DNA from: an uncultured Clostridium sp.
GTDB lineage: Bacteria; Bacillota; Clostridia; TANB77; CAG-508
DNA: 8,290 bases
Reading direction: 5' to 3'
Assembly (NCBI GenBank): GCA_947643945.1
Contig: CANRXN010000031.1
Coordinates: 1 to 8,290 of the forward strand
Below, piece after piece: positions 1-6,718 of this stretch. Position 1 is the stretch's first letter, and each line of letters starts with the position of its first letter. The position numbers and the translations under genes were made by a program. The notes under the pieces were generated by a model, which did not search any database, was not told the DNA's origin, and saw only the letters and a list, made by a program, of their open reading frames with translations.

Positions 1-11
1 TACACCTGCAT
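1..11 (-). CDS. Possible start of a gene running off the left edge
   Basis: Just downstream of a perfect consensus promoter the minus strand reads AAGGGGAG, two bases, then ATG CAG GTG before the window ends. An SD-like stretch followed by ATG suggests a gene start, but two bases is unusually short spacing. The true start may lie further left, or the transcript may be a leader or an RNA gene. Only three codons are visible, so no product can be proposed. Confidence 0.2.
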
Positions 12-32
12 AACTCCCCTTAACAATTATAG

Positions 33-61
33 ATTATAAATGTTTTTAATCTTTTTGTCAA
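33..61 (-). promoter_or_regulatory. Perfect sigma-A promoter firing leftwards
   Basis: On the minus strand TTGACA (61-56) and TATAAT (38-33) are separated by 17 bases, an exact match to the housekeeping consensus. Predicted transcription starts near position 26 and leaves the window. It sits 31 bases after the HAD gene's stop, and I see no GC-rich terminator between them, so readthrough from pyrG-HAD could add to this transcription. The downstream gene is outside the window. Confidence 0.75.
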
Positions 62-91
62 GGGTTTTTACAAATTTTTTTCAAATTTTTC

Positions 92-1121
92 TTATCGTTC
101 CCTACCTTTTGTTTGCAAACCCGTACCACGACTGATATTTTTCGTATCTATCTTCGAAACTTTTACCCTTGGAAGATCTGGTAGTCTTTGCCTTTTTCCC
201 ATCTCTTTTTCCTTTTTTGCCATATACCCTTCAAACATCTTTGCTTTTTTTAAAATATATTCATTTGCTAGATGTCTATTACAAGGTATCACCTCTACTT
301 TTCCTCTTTTTCTTTCTTTGGCATATTGTTCCATTTCCGCTAATACTTGGGGTGATGTGTTTTGCATCATAGCTACTGTCATATTATTGTCAATTGCCTC
401 TTTAAACATAGATATATCATTTGCTCCATTTCCTATACAAATAAAACCATACTGGGGAGATAATTTTTTAGTAATCCATTTAACAGCATCTCCTTTGCTA
501 ATATTATTTCCAGCAATATCTAATCGATAATTTTTACAATCTTTCCTTGGGAATTCTGTAGCATCTTTATCAGTCCAACAATTATATCCTTTTACAAATT
601 CTTTTGATTGTTTTATTATTTCTTCTTTTTCTGCTAATGTTACTTTGGTCATATCTTGTGTTTGCTGGATTTCTTGATAGATGTCATTTACTAGTTTTAC
701 TTTTCGATTACCTTCATAGTATTTTTCTACATCTTTTTGGCAAGAAGCAAATACTTTTTCTCCATTGGTAAAACGAATATAGTCTTTGTTTCCTCCATTT
801 TCTAGATAATTATCTACCATTTTTAATACCGCTTCATGGTCTAGTGTTTTTTTCGTTAAAAATTCTCCTGTTTTTGTGTAATAAATAACGGCACCATTAT
901 CTCCTGCAATGATGGGAGGCACATTTTTTCCTTTTTGTTTTAATTCTCCTTCAATATCGCCTACCGTTCTTCCTGTTACAAATATCACCATACCTCCCAT
1001 TTTGGAAACTAAGTGAAAAATGTTATTTAAGTTTTTGTCACTTAAGTCAGTTGTTCCGGTCTTTATCTAAAAAAGTAATAAATTTTGGCCTTTTTATCTG
1101 GTATTCTCCAATTTCTTTCAT
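92..1121 (-). CDS. HAD-IIB (Cof-like) phosphatase, read through a +1 shift
   Basis: Cytosolic haloacid-dehalogenase phosphohydrolase, 342 aa if one base (1058) is skipped; the substrate is not evident. The ATG at 1121 follows AAGGAG, which overlaps the end of pyrG (12-base gap), so the two are likely co-transcribed. Zero frame runs 21 codons to LDKD, reaches CGG, then stops at TGA three codons on. Skipping the C gives motif I D19-x-D21-G-T, then motif II VTGR (T49), a motif III lysine near 209 (SKGDA) and motif IV GNGAND (D235), with a cap domain between II and III. GNGAND has Asn where GDxxND is usual. The last roughly 60 residues form a basic, Lys/Arg-rich tail. Without the shift no catalytic domain is made, because the open frame from 1000 alone lacks motif I. 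The family call rests on motif order and is firm. Confidence 0.85.
1056..1058 (-). other. Frameshift site 1: CGG in the HAD DxDGT motif
   Basis: The coding strand reads GAT AAA GAC CGG AAC AAC TGA. Removing one C gives GAC GGA ACA ACT GAC, which is D-G-T-T-D and completes the HAD nucleophile motif. The downstream frame is then open to the stop at 92. The inserted base could be either C of the CC pair. The zero-frame codon at the break is CGG and the restored codon is GGA (Gly). Confidence 0.85.
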
Positions 1122-1133
1122 GATCTTTCTCCT

Positions 1134-2730
1134 TTATAAACAAGCTTTTACTAATCCTACAAACAATGGTGCTGGCTTATTTGGTCTTGATTTTAACTCT
1201 GGATGGAATTGCCCTGCTATAAAATAAGGATGGTCTTGCAATTCTACCATTTCTACTAATAAGCCATCTGGAGAAGTTCCAGAAATTTTTAATCCTGCTT
1301 CTTCTAATTTTTGTCTATATTCATTATTATATTCATAACGATGCCTATGTCTTTCTGTTATTTCTTTTGTGCCATAAATTTTATTTGCTATGGTACCTTC
1401 TTTTATTACACATGGATAGGCTCCTAAACGCATAGTTCCACCTTTTTTATCAACATCTTTTTGATCTTCCATAATATGAATCACTGGGTTTTTAGTCGTT
1501 TCATCTAATTCTGCTGAATTGCTATCAGTTAAGCCTAATACGTTTCTGGCAAATTCTACTACTGCCATTTGCATTCCTAAACAAATTCCTAAAAATGGTA
1601 CTTTGTTTTCTCTTGCATATTTTATGGTTTCAATTTTCCCTTCAATTCCTCTGTTTCCAAATCCACCGAGGAACAACAATTCCATCGATTCCTTCTAATT
1701 TTTTAGCTACATTTTCTGGTGTTATGGTTTCAGAATCGATTAAATGAACTTTTACTTTTACATGGTTAGCAAATCCTGCATGGTATAAACTTTCCATTAC
1801 AGATATGTAAGCATCTTCTAATTGTACATATTTTCCAACAATGGCTACATGAACTTTTTTCTCCTCTTTAATTTGCCTAATGTTTTCTACCATAGCTTCC
1901 CACTTAGCGTTGTCTGGCACATAATTTTCTAGTTTTAAGTGGTTACAAACTTCTCTTGCTAAACCTTCTTCTTCTAACATTAATGGCACAGCATATAGGT
2001 TGTCTGCTGTTTTGTTTTGGATAACACTAGTTTTTCTAACATTGCAAAATAGGGATAGTTTTTCTCTTATACTATCTGGAATGTCATTTTCGGTTCTACA
2101 AACTAATATGTTTGGCTTAATTCCAAAGCTTTGCAATTCTTTAACAGAGTGCTGGGTTGGCTTAGATTTTATTTCATTAGAACCTGATATATAAGGTAAT
2201 AGCGTAACATGTACATAAATAACATCTTCTGGATTTTTTTCTAATCCTACTTGACGAATGGCTTCAATAATGGATAAGCCTTCAATGTCTCCTACGGTTC
2301 CTCCTATTTCTGTTATAACAATATCTGTATCGGTATCTTCAAAACCATAGATTTTTTCTTTAATTTCGTTTGTGATGTGTGGAATTACTTGTACGGTTTT
2401 TCCTAAGTAATCTCCTCTTCTTTCTTTTTCAATTACATTTTGATAGATTTTTCCCATGGTGATACTTGAGTTTTGGGTTAGGTTTTCGTTGATAAATCTT
2501 TCGTAATGTCCTAAGTCTAAATCGGTTTCTGCTCCATCGTCGGTTACAAAGACTTCTCCATGTTCATAAGGGTTCATGGTTCCTGGGTCTACGTTGATAT
2601 ATGGGTCAAATTTTTGAATGGTTACTTTGTAGCCTCTATTTTTTAATAGTCTTCCTAATGAAGCTGCTGTGATTCCTTTTCCTAATCCTGATACGACTCC
2701 TCCTGTTACAAATATGTATTTTGTGTTCAT
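1134..2730 (-). CDS. pyrG: CTP synthase (glutamine-hydrolysing), read through a +1 shift
   Basis: Makes CTP from UTP, ATP and glutamine in the cytosol, the last step of pyrimidine nucleotide synthesis. Skipping base 1668 gives 531 aa, close to the usual 535 or so. The start is MNTKYIFVTGG at 2730, with AGGAAG eight bases upstream; an in-frame ATG further upstream lies in the leader and is not family-like. The synthetase domain (about 1-270) carries the P-loop-like GVVSGLGKG near residues 11-19. The glutamine amidotransferase domain has PGGFG (354-358), the nucleophile elbow GICLG with C383, and FHPE with H509 and E511. The break falls at the PGGFG oxyanion region. Unshifted translation ends eight codons later, giving a synthetase domain without glutaminase. 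Everything beyond the break is conserved, which argues against decay. It has its own promoter and a leader hairpin. Confidence 0.95.
1666..1668 (-). other. Frameshift site 2: CGG in the CTP synthase PGGFG motif
   Basis: The coding strand reads GTT GTT CCT CGG TGG ATT TGG and stops at TGA soon after. Removing the single C gives CCT GGT GGA TTT GGA, P-G-G-F-G, the invariant amidotransferase motif, and the frame then runs to the proper C-terminus. Placement is unambiguous: the extra base is the C between CCT and GGT. The zero-frame codon is CGG and the restored codon is GGT (Gly). Confidence 0.9.
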
Positions 2731-2771
2731 TGCTATAACTTCCTTTCCTTTTCCGCAGTTGCTATTACTCT

Positions 2772-2798
2772 TGCCATTGGTTCCGGTTTTAAATGGCA
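2772..2798 (-). promoter_or_regulatory. Second hairpin in the pyrG leader
   Basis: TGCCATT (2772-2778) and AATGGCA (2792-2798) form a 7-bp inverted repeat around a 13-base loop, between the U-tract of the first leader hairpin and the pyrG ribosome binding site. An alternative TTGGT/ACCAA pairing overlaps it, so the leader could switch folds. It is short and may be chance. Confidence 0.3.
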
Positions 2799-2804
2799 CC
2801 AATC

Positions 2805-2848
2805 AAAAAAAGATTAAAAAAATGACCAAATGCGGTTTTTTTTTAATC
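2805..2848 (-). terminator. Terminator-like attenuator at the 5' end of the pyrG leader
   Basis: On the minus strand GATT-A7 (2848-2838) pairs with T7-AATC (2822-2812), 11 bp. An inner ACC/GGT closes a GCATTT loop, and the 3' arm is followed directly by seven T (2811-2805). This is the layout of an intrinsic terminator, although the stem is mostly A-T and therefore weak. It begins at about +1 to +2 of the predicted transcript, between promoter and gene, where an attenuator is expected. pyrG of several Firmicutes is controlled by leader attenuation linked to CTP. The same control here is inference. Confidence 0.5.
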
Positions 2849-2855
2849 TATTATT

Positions 2856-2884
2856 ATTCTACCACTTCGCTTTTCCTTTTTCAA
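2856..2884 (-). promoter_or_regulatory. pyrG sigma-A promoter
   Basis: On the minus strand TTGAAA (2884-2879) and TAGAAT (2861-2856) are 17 bases apart, each matching the consensus at five of six positions. Predicted transcription starts at A2849 or G2848, leaving a leader of about 120 bases before the pyrG ATG. The 307-base gap between pyrG and deoD (2731-3037) holds this promoter, the pyrG leader hairpins, a deoD promoter and the deoD inverted repeat. Confidence 0.7.
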
Positions 2885-2892
2885 GTACTTTT

Positions 2893-2921
2893 TTGCTTTT
2901 TTTTGATTTTATTGTTATACT
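2893..2921 (+). promoter_or_regulatory. Likely deoD promoter, extended -10 type
   Basis: TATACT (2916-2921) is preceded by TG with one base between, an extended -10 element. A poor -35 (TTGCTT, 2893-2898) lies 17 bases upstream. Transcription would start near 2928, leaving a leader of about 110 bases that contains the long inverted repeat. A TATAAA at 3013-3018 is closer to the gene, but it would start transcription inside the ribosome binding site, so I do not favour it. Confidence 0.4.
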
Positions 2922-2924
2922 ATG

Positions 2925-3008
2925 GTTACATTTCACATTTCGAAATTATTTATAGCAAAATTTATTCTATTTTGCCTATCCATAAAAAGTTTAAATGTGA
3001 ATTGTAAC
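2925..3008 (+). repeat. 16-bp inverted repeat in the deoD leader
   Basis: GTTACATTTCACATTT (2925-2940) and AAATGTGAATTGTAAC (2993-3008) are reverse complements at 15 of 16 positions. Inside lies a second hairpin, GCAAAAT (2955-2961) with ATTTTGC (2969-2975). The outer stem ends 12 bases before the deoD ribosome binding site. It could be a leader RNA structure affecting translation, a repressor operator, or the ends of an 84-bp miniature element. The sequence alone does not decide. Confidence 0.6.
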
Positions 3009-3037
3009 TTACTATAAAATAAAAGGAGGATTTTTAT

Positions 3038-3760
3038 ATGTCAACACCACATAATGAGGCAAAACAAGGCGAAATTGCAAAAACGGTAATCATGCCAGGT
3101 GACCCATTACGAGCAAAATATATAGCCGAAAATTTTTTAGAAAATGTCAAATTAGTAAATCAAGTAAGAGGAATGTATGCTTATACTGGAAATTATCAAG
3201 GAAAAGAAATAACCATCATGGCTTCTGGCATGGGGATGCCAAGCATGGGAATTTATAGTTATGAATTATACCGATTTTATGGCGTGGAAAATATTATTCG
3301 TATTGGTTCTTGCGGAGGTTATAAACCAGAATTAAAATTGTTTGATATTGTGTTATCTGAAAATGTTTTTAGTGAGGGAAATTTTGCTCTTACTCTAAAT
3401 AATGAAGATTGCCATATCGTAGAGGCAAGTGAAGATTTAAATACCAAAATTATCGAAACAGCCAAGGAAACAAATACTTCTATTGTTGTTGGAAATACGG
3501 TTTGCACTGATTGTTTTGATGTTTATATGACAGATGTTAATCAATTTTTAACAAGAATTCCAGGAAATTTCAATCCTGTTAGTGCGGAAATGGAAGCTTT
3601 TGCTTTATTTTATGTAGCAAATATTTTAAATAAAAAAGCTAGCTGTTTAATGAGTGTTGTGGATTCTAAGTTTATTACGGAAGTTGCTACACCGGAAGAA
3701 AGGCAAAATGGCTTAAATGCTATGATTCAGTTGGCTTTGGATACAGCTTTTAAAATTTGA
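3038..3760 (+). CDS. deoD: Purine-nucleoside phosphorylase, DeoD type
   Basis: Cytosolic enzyme that cleaves purine (deoxy)nucleosides with phosphate to give free base and (deoxy)ribose-1-phosphate, in purine salvage. It has 240 aa, close to the usual 235-240 of this hexameric family. AAAGGAGG lies eight bases before ATG. Residues matching the E. coli enzyme are visible: the phosphate site G21 and R25 (PGDPLR), R44 (VRG) and R88/S91 (RIGS), the ribose-binding AEMEA (E184-E186), and the catalytic pair D209 and R222. The usual S-D-H around the aspartate is V-D-S here, which may affect base preference. The gene is divergent from pyrG and has a structured leader. Its TGA stop overlaps the -35 box of the next promoter, and no terminator follows. 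There are no CGG codons and the frame is intact. Confidence 0.95.
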   Translation: MSTPHNEAKQGEIAKTVIMPGDPLRAKYIAENFLENVKLVNQVRGMYAYTGNYQGKEITIMASGMGMPSMGIYSYELYRFYGVENIIRIGSCGGYKPELKLFDIVLSENVFSEGNFALTLNNEDCHIVEASEDLNTKIIETAKETNTSIVVGNTVCTDCFDVYMTDVNQFLTRIPGNFNPVSAEMEAFALFYVANILNKKASCLMSVVDSKFITEVATPEERQNGLNAMIQLALDTAFKI

Positions 3761-3786
3761 CATTATGTTACTTGATATGTTATACT
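3757..3786 (+). promoter_or_regulatory. Promoter of the orphan gene, overlapping the deoD stop
   Basis: TTGACA (3757-3762) is exact and includes the deoD stop codon. TATACT (3781-3786) follows after 18 bases. Transcription would start near 3793, about 38 bases before the ATG at 3831. A second TTGACA (3791-3796) with a weaker TATGAA (3814-3819) at 17 bases is less likely, as it would start transcription almost at the ATG. Confidence 0.6.
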
Positions 3787-3830
3787 GTTTTTGACACTTA
3801 AATTTGTTTTCAGTATGAAAGGAGATTGAA

Positions 3831-4193
3831 ATGAAAAGCAATCAGGTATTGACACTCGTTGACACAGGGCATACTATTAAAAACATCCCCCATAATCTGG
3901 GGCATTTACTGTATGGAGAAGAAGAACTTATATTTTTAAAAAAGGCGCTTTCCTCCTCTCTAGTAAATCCAGCTATACGGAATACCGCTCCTGTTAGTGT
4001 CTTGACCATTGTCGACGATGGCACTAGCATTAGCTTCCTTTGCTATCATGAAGATGGTAGTACAAGTTTAGGACTTTCTCGGTCCGCTCTTGATCTTCTT
4101 GAAGAGGCAATCTTGATTACCAAGAAAAACTTTAAGAAGAAAAAAGAGGAACATTCAAAATCTGTACCAGGATGGGGCAATAGCCCCGAATAA
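3831..4193 (+). CDS. Orphan protein of 120 aa, compositionally foreign
   Basis: I do not recognise this protein. It is predicted soluble, with no signal peptide or membrane segment. Residues roughly 51-80 look like alternating strands (VSVLTIVDDG, SISFLCYHEDG), then a helix (ALDLLEEAIL) and a Lys-rich tail near 113. AAAGGAG lies six bases before the ATG, and a good promoter and a terminator flank it, so it is probably a real single-gene unit. GC is about 41%, against mid-30s for deoD. Codons such as CTC, GTC and AGC are frequent, and both arginines (residues 50 and 84) are CGG, a codon the native genes avoid. This suggests recent acquisition. It also raises the question of how it is translated if CGG is poorly read. 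A +1 shift at the first CGG would end the protein within about ten codons. Confidence 0.6.
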   Translation: MKSNQVLTLVDTGHTIKNIPHNLGHLLYGEEELIFLKKALSSSLVNPAIRNTAPVSVLTIVDDGTSISFLCYHEDGSTSLGLSRSALDLLEEAILITKKNFKKKKEEHSKSVPGWGNSPE

Positions 4194-4211
4194 GTCACAT
4201 TTCAAAACTCA

Positions 4212-4254
4212 AAAAATGGGATTCCGCTTCTTGGAATCCCGTCTTTTATTTTTT
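4212..4254. terminator. Bidirectional terminator between the orphan gene and greA
   Basis: GGGATTCC (4218-4225) and GGAATCCC (4233-4240) form a perfect 8-bp stem around a 7-base loop. A T-rich tract follows on the plus strand (4242-4254) and TTTTTT on the minus strand (4217-4212), so it can end both convergent transcripts. It lies 18 bases past the orphan's stop and just past greA's stop. Confidence 0.85.
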
Positions 4255-4722
4255 AATAGACAAAATCTTATACTGCATAATCCCTGCTGGTGCATTTACT
4301 TCTACTACATGATTTTTCTTAGCACCTAATAAAGCAGTTCCTAAAGGTGACTCATTTGAAATCTTGTTTTCTGCTAAATTTACTTCTGTTGAACCAACAA
4401 TAGTGTATTCTATTTTTTCGTCAAATTCCATATCTAACACTTTTACAATATTTCCAACTTGAACCGTTTCTGTATCAATGTCTTTTTCGTCTATAATTTT
4501 AGCATGTCTTATTTTATTTTCTAGTTCGGCTATTTTTACTTCATTTTCTGCTTGTGCTGTTTTTGCTTCGTCATATTCGGAATTTTCTGACAAATCGCCA
4601 AATCCTAATGCTACTTTAATTCTATCTGCAATTTCTGCTCTTTTTTCGGTTCTTAGATAGTTTAACTCCTTTTCTAAATTATCATATCCCTCTTGTGTTA
4701 AGATTACTTCTTTTTCTTCCAT
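4246..4722 (-). CDS. greA: Transcription elongation factor GreA
   Basis: Rescues backtracked RNA polymerase by stimulating cleavage of the nascent RNA 3' end through the secondary channel. It has 158 aa, the normal length. The N-terminal antiparallel coiled coil (about 1-75) ends in the acidic tip GDLSENSEY, with D43 and E46 matching the catalytic acidic residues of E. coli GreA. The C-terminal FKBP-like domain (about 80-158) includes the S-P-L-G segment near 125. AAGGAG lies ten bases before the ATG. It is a single-gene unit between its own promoter and the bidirectional terminator, convergent with the orphan gene. The reading frame is intact, with no CGG codon. Confidence 0.97.
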   Translation of the reverse strand: MEEKEVILTQEGYDNLEKELNYLRTEKRAEIADRIKVALGFGDLSENSEYDEAKTAQAENEVKIAELENKIRHAKIIDEKDIDTETVQVGNIVKVLDMEFDEKIEYTIVGSTEVNLAENKISNESPLGTALLGAKKNHVVEVNAPAGIMQYKILSIKK

Positions 4723-4787
4723 AGTATTTATTCTCCTTTCAACTCTTGTTCTATTTTATTCTTTGTTTTCTAAAAAAATCTTTTATT

Positions 4788-4816
4788 ATCTTACGGCAAA
4801 AAATGAAATTTGTCAA
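4788..4816 (-). promoter_or_regulatory. greA sigma-A promoter
   Basis: On the minus strand an exact TTGACA (4816-4811) is followed after 17 bases by TAAGAT (4793-4788). Transcription should start near 4781, giving a leader of about 59 bases. The -35 box lies in the loop and 3' arm of the terminator hairpin that follows pgsA, so the two signals share DNA. Confidence 0.75.
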
Positions 4817-4826
4817 GCAAATTTCA
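4798..4826 (-). terminator. Terminator of the envelope operon, after pgsA
   Basis: On the minus strand TGAAATTTG (4826-4818), loop CTTGA, CAAATTTCA (4812-4804), followed by six T (4803-4798). The 9-bp stem is AT-rich, but the U-tract is clean and the position, 40 bases past the pgsA stop, fits. Confidence 0.6.
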
Positions 4827-4840
4827 CTTTTATTTACAAA

Positions 4841-4870
4841 TGTGAAAAAAGAAACGTCCCCAATTTCACA
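4841..4870 (-). repeat. REP-like inverted repeat at the 3' end of pgsA
   Basis: TGTGAAA (4841-4847) and TTTCACA (4864-4870) flank a core that reads GGGGACGTTTC on the minus strand, and the element overlaps the pgsA stop codon. It resembles short GGGACG-type palindromes that I recall as dispersed in Firmicutes genomes near REP-associated transposases. No transposase is present here, and the match is from memory. Confidence 0.35.
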
Positions 4871-5459
4871 TCTCAATCATCCCTTTAGCCCCTTTTAAGT
4901 AATCTACTCCGGAAAAAATGGTGGCTACTGTTTGAATTAGCATCATAAGGGTAACTGCTAAGTTTAGAATAAATGCTCCTCCCTCTAAGCCTCCACCAAA
5001 ACATTCTCCAAAGCTATGTAGGTCTATAAATGCTAAAATAATAGCTGTCATTTGGGTTACTGTTTTTAGTTTCCCCCAATTGGAAGCCGCAATTACTTTT
5101 CCACCTTTTTCTACAGCTACTAGGCGGTAGCCAGATACAATAAATTCTCTTGCTAACACAATGATTGGAATCCATGCTGGCAATTTACTCATTTCGACTA
5201 ACATAATCATAGCTGCTAATACTAAGATTTTATCAGCTAATGGGTCTAGAAATTTTCCAAAGGTGGTTACTTCATTATTTTTTCTTGCTAAGTAACCATC
5301 TAGTTTGTCAGTTATCGAAGCTATTACAAATATTAAGTCGATTAGCCAATATTCGATTGGAATGGTTAGTATTTCTCCTTGGAATCCTAAAAATGGTATC
5401 ACTACCATGATAGGTACTAGTATCATTCTAAATAGGGTTAATTTGTTTGGTAAATTCAT
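4866..5459 (-). CDS. pgsA: CDP-diacylglycerol--glycerol-3-phosphate 3-phosphatidyltransferase
   Basis: Integral membrane enzyme that joins glycerol-3-phosphate to CDP-diacylglycerol to make phosphatidylglycerophosphate, the committed step to phosphatidylglycerol and cardiolipin. It has 197 aa, slightly above the usual 180-195. The CDP-alcohol phosphotransferase signature is complete: D51-xx-D54-G55-xx-A58-R59, then G68-xxx-D72-xxx-D76. Hydrophobic segments near 8-24, 36-50, 82-105, 130-150 and 165-185 give the expected multi-pass topology. The AGGAAGG ribosome binding site lies in the 17-base gap after ctpA, so the two are co-transcribed. The stop lies inside a REP-like inverted repeat, so the last few residues may have been altered by it. 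A CDP-alcohol transferase of other specificity is possible, but PgsA is most likely from length and the MNLPNKLTLFR start. Confidence 0.92.
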   Translation of the reverse strand: MNLPNKLTLFRMILVPIMVVIPFLGFQGEILTIPIEYWLIDLIFVIASITDKLDGYLARKNNEVTTFGKFLDPLADKILVLAAMIMLVEMSKLPAWIPIIVLAREFIVSGYRLVAVEKGGKVIAASNWGKLKTVTQMTAIILAFIDLHSFGECFGGGLEGGAFILNLAVTLMMLIQTVATIFSGVDYLKGAKGMIEM

Positions 5460-5476
5460 AGCCTTAATCCTTCCTT

Positions 5477-6685
5477 TTACTTTAACATTTCGATTGCTTT
5501 TTGTAGTTGTGTGTCGTCTTTTTCTTCTACATTTAATATGTTTTTTACGGTATCTGGTAGTTTAACAACTTCGTCTGGCTCGATTCCTATTTTGTTGATT
5601 TCTGTTTTGTTTGGTGTTAGGTATTTTTCAGATGTTATTTTTAGTCCACTACCATCTGGCAAGGTTAGTACTTGTTGAATTACACCTTTTCCATAGGTCT
5701 TTTCACCACAAATTTTAGCTTTTCCTAAGTCTTTCAAAGCTCCTGCTAATATTTCAGATGAACTTGCTGTGTTTTCATTGGTTAAGATAATGATTGGCAT
5801 TTGAATGATTGGGTCATTTTTTGCCTTTCTTATTTCTTCTTTGTTTTCTTTATCTACTTCATATAATAAGATAGCATCTTTTTCAGTTATATAGTCTGCA
5901 ATTTCTAAGGCTTCGTCTACAATTCCTCCTCCGTTGTTTCTTAAGTCAATAATTAGGGATTTGATACCTTGCTTTTCTAATTCTAAGTATTTGTCTTTAA
6001 AGTCTTTTGCGGTTTCGTCGTCAAAGGAAGAAAATTCGATATAACCAATTTGATTGCTTAGAACTTTTCCTTCTACTGGGTTTACTTTGATGCTTTCTCT
6101 TTTTAGTTCAAAGGATTTTGTTTCTCCTTCTCTTAAAATTTCTAGTTTTACGGTGCTTCCTTCTTCTCCTTTTATTTTATTGGCAGCAACTGACATATCG
6201 TCACCTGTGTAAGTCACGTCATCTACCGCTACAATCAAGTCTCCTGGTAAAATTCCTGCTTTTTCGGCTGGACTGTTTTTGATGGGTGCTAGTACTTGTA
6301 CTTTGTTAGCATCCTCATTTTTTACCATGTAAATTCCAATTCCTACAAAGTTTCCCATTGTGTCTTCTAAGTAGTCTTTCATATCTTCTTTTGATATGTA
6401 TTCGGTGTAAGGGTCGTCTAGACCTTCAATATATCCTTTTATCGCACCTTCTTTTAGTTTTTCTTCGTTTATTTCTCCTAAGTAGTATTTGTCTATAATT
6501 TTTTTGTATCGATTAAGGGTTTCGTCTATATTGGTGTCTTCTGCTTTTGTTGCAAAAATTGTTGCATTTCCTGTTTTTCCAAAGTATTGGTACATGCCAA
6601 TTGACGTACATAAAAATGTAATAAATGCTACAATTACTACTAGCATAATGATTTTATAGATTTTACATCTTTTCTTTCCTTCCAT
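5477..6685 (-). CDS. ctpA: Carboxyl-terminal processing protease (S41, CtpA/CtpB-like)
   Basis: Membrane-anchored serine protease acting outside the cytoplasmic membrane, 402 aa. I place the start at MEGKKRC (6685), which has GGAGGT ten bases upstream. The in-frame ATG 27 codons earlier lacks family character and would put a perfect hairpin inside the gene. In order: one membrane anchor (about 12-32), N-terminal helices, a PDZ domain (about 110-195, from GNFVGIG), then the S41 core with LRNNGGG and the catalytic Ser-Lys-Gln: S308 in ENTASSSE, K333 in TYGKG, Q337. The 25-residue Ser-Lys spacing matches E. coli Prc, and S308/K333/Q337 sit one residue from B. subtilis CtpB. It lies downstream of a coiled-coil M23 peptidase and upstream of pgsA. 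Likely targets are envelope or murein-hydrolase proteins, by inference. Confidence 0.93.
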   Translation of the reverse strand: MEGKKRCKIYKIIMLVVIVAFITFLCTSIGMYQYFGKTGNATIFATKAEDTNIDETLNRYKKIIDKYYLGEINEEKLKEGAIKGYIEGLDDPYTEYISKEDMKDYLEDTMGNFVGIGIYMVKNEDANKVQVLAPIKNSPAEKAGILPGDLIVAVDDVTYTGDDMSVAANKIKGEEGSTVKLEILREGETKSFELKRESIKVNPVEGKVLSNQIGYIEFSSFDDETAKDFKDKYLELEKQGIKSLIIDLRNNGGGIVDEALEIADYITEKDAILLYEVDKENKEEIRKAKNDPIIQMPIIILTNENTASSSEILAGALKDLGKAKICGEKTYGKGVIQQVLTLPDGSGLKITSEKYLTPNKTEINKIGIEPDEVVKLPDTVKNILNVEEKDDTQLQKAIEMLK

Positions 6686-6718
6686 TTTAACCGTTACCTC
6701 CGCTGTTTTAGTAATGCC

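Noticed and set aside
1041..1060. Stop-codon recoding (TGA read as an amino acid) in the HAD gene
   Set aside because: Zero frame after the break gives unrelated sequence and several stops. Only the +1 frame gives DGT and family sequence, and TGA is a normal stop in deoD and pgsA.
2731..2802. N-terminal extension of pyrG from 2802
   Set aside because: CTP synthases start at MxTKYIFVTGG, and the ribosome binding site precedes the ATG at 2730. The upstream codons lie in the leader.
2836..2850. B. subtilis-type GGGC reiterative start in pyrG
   Set aside because: The predicted transcript starts with A or G followed by AUUA, not GGG. Only an A-run variant is possible.
2922..3020. Purine riboswitch upstream of deoD
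   Set aside because: I looked for the three-way junction with its conserved loops and could not find it. The repeat has a different layout.
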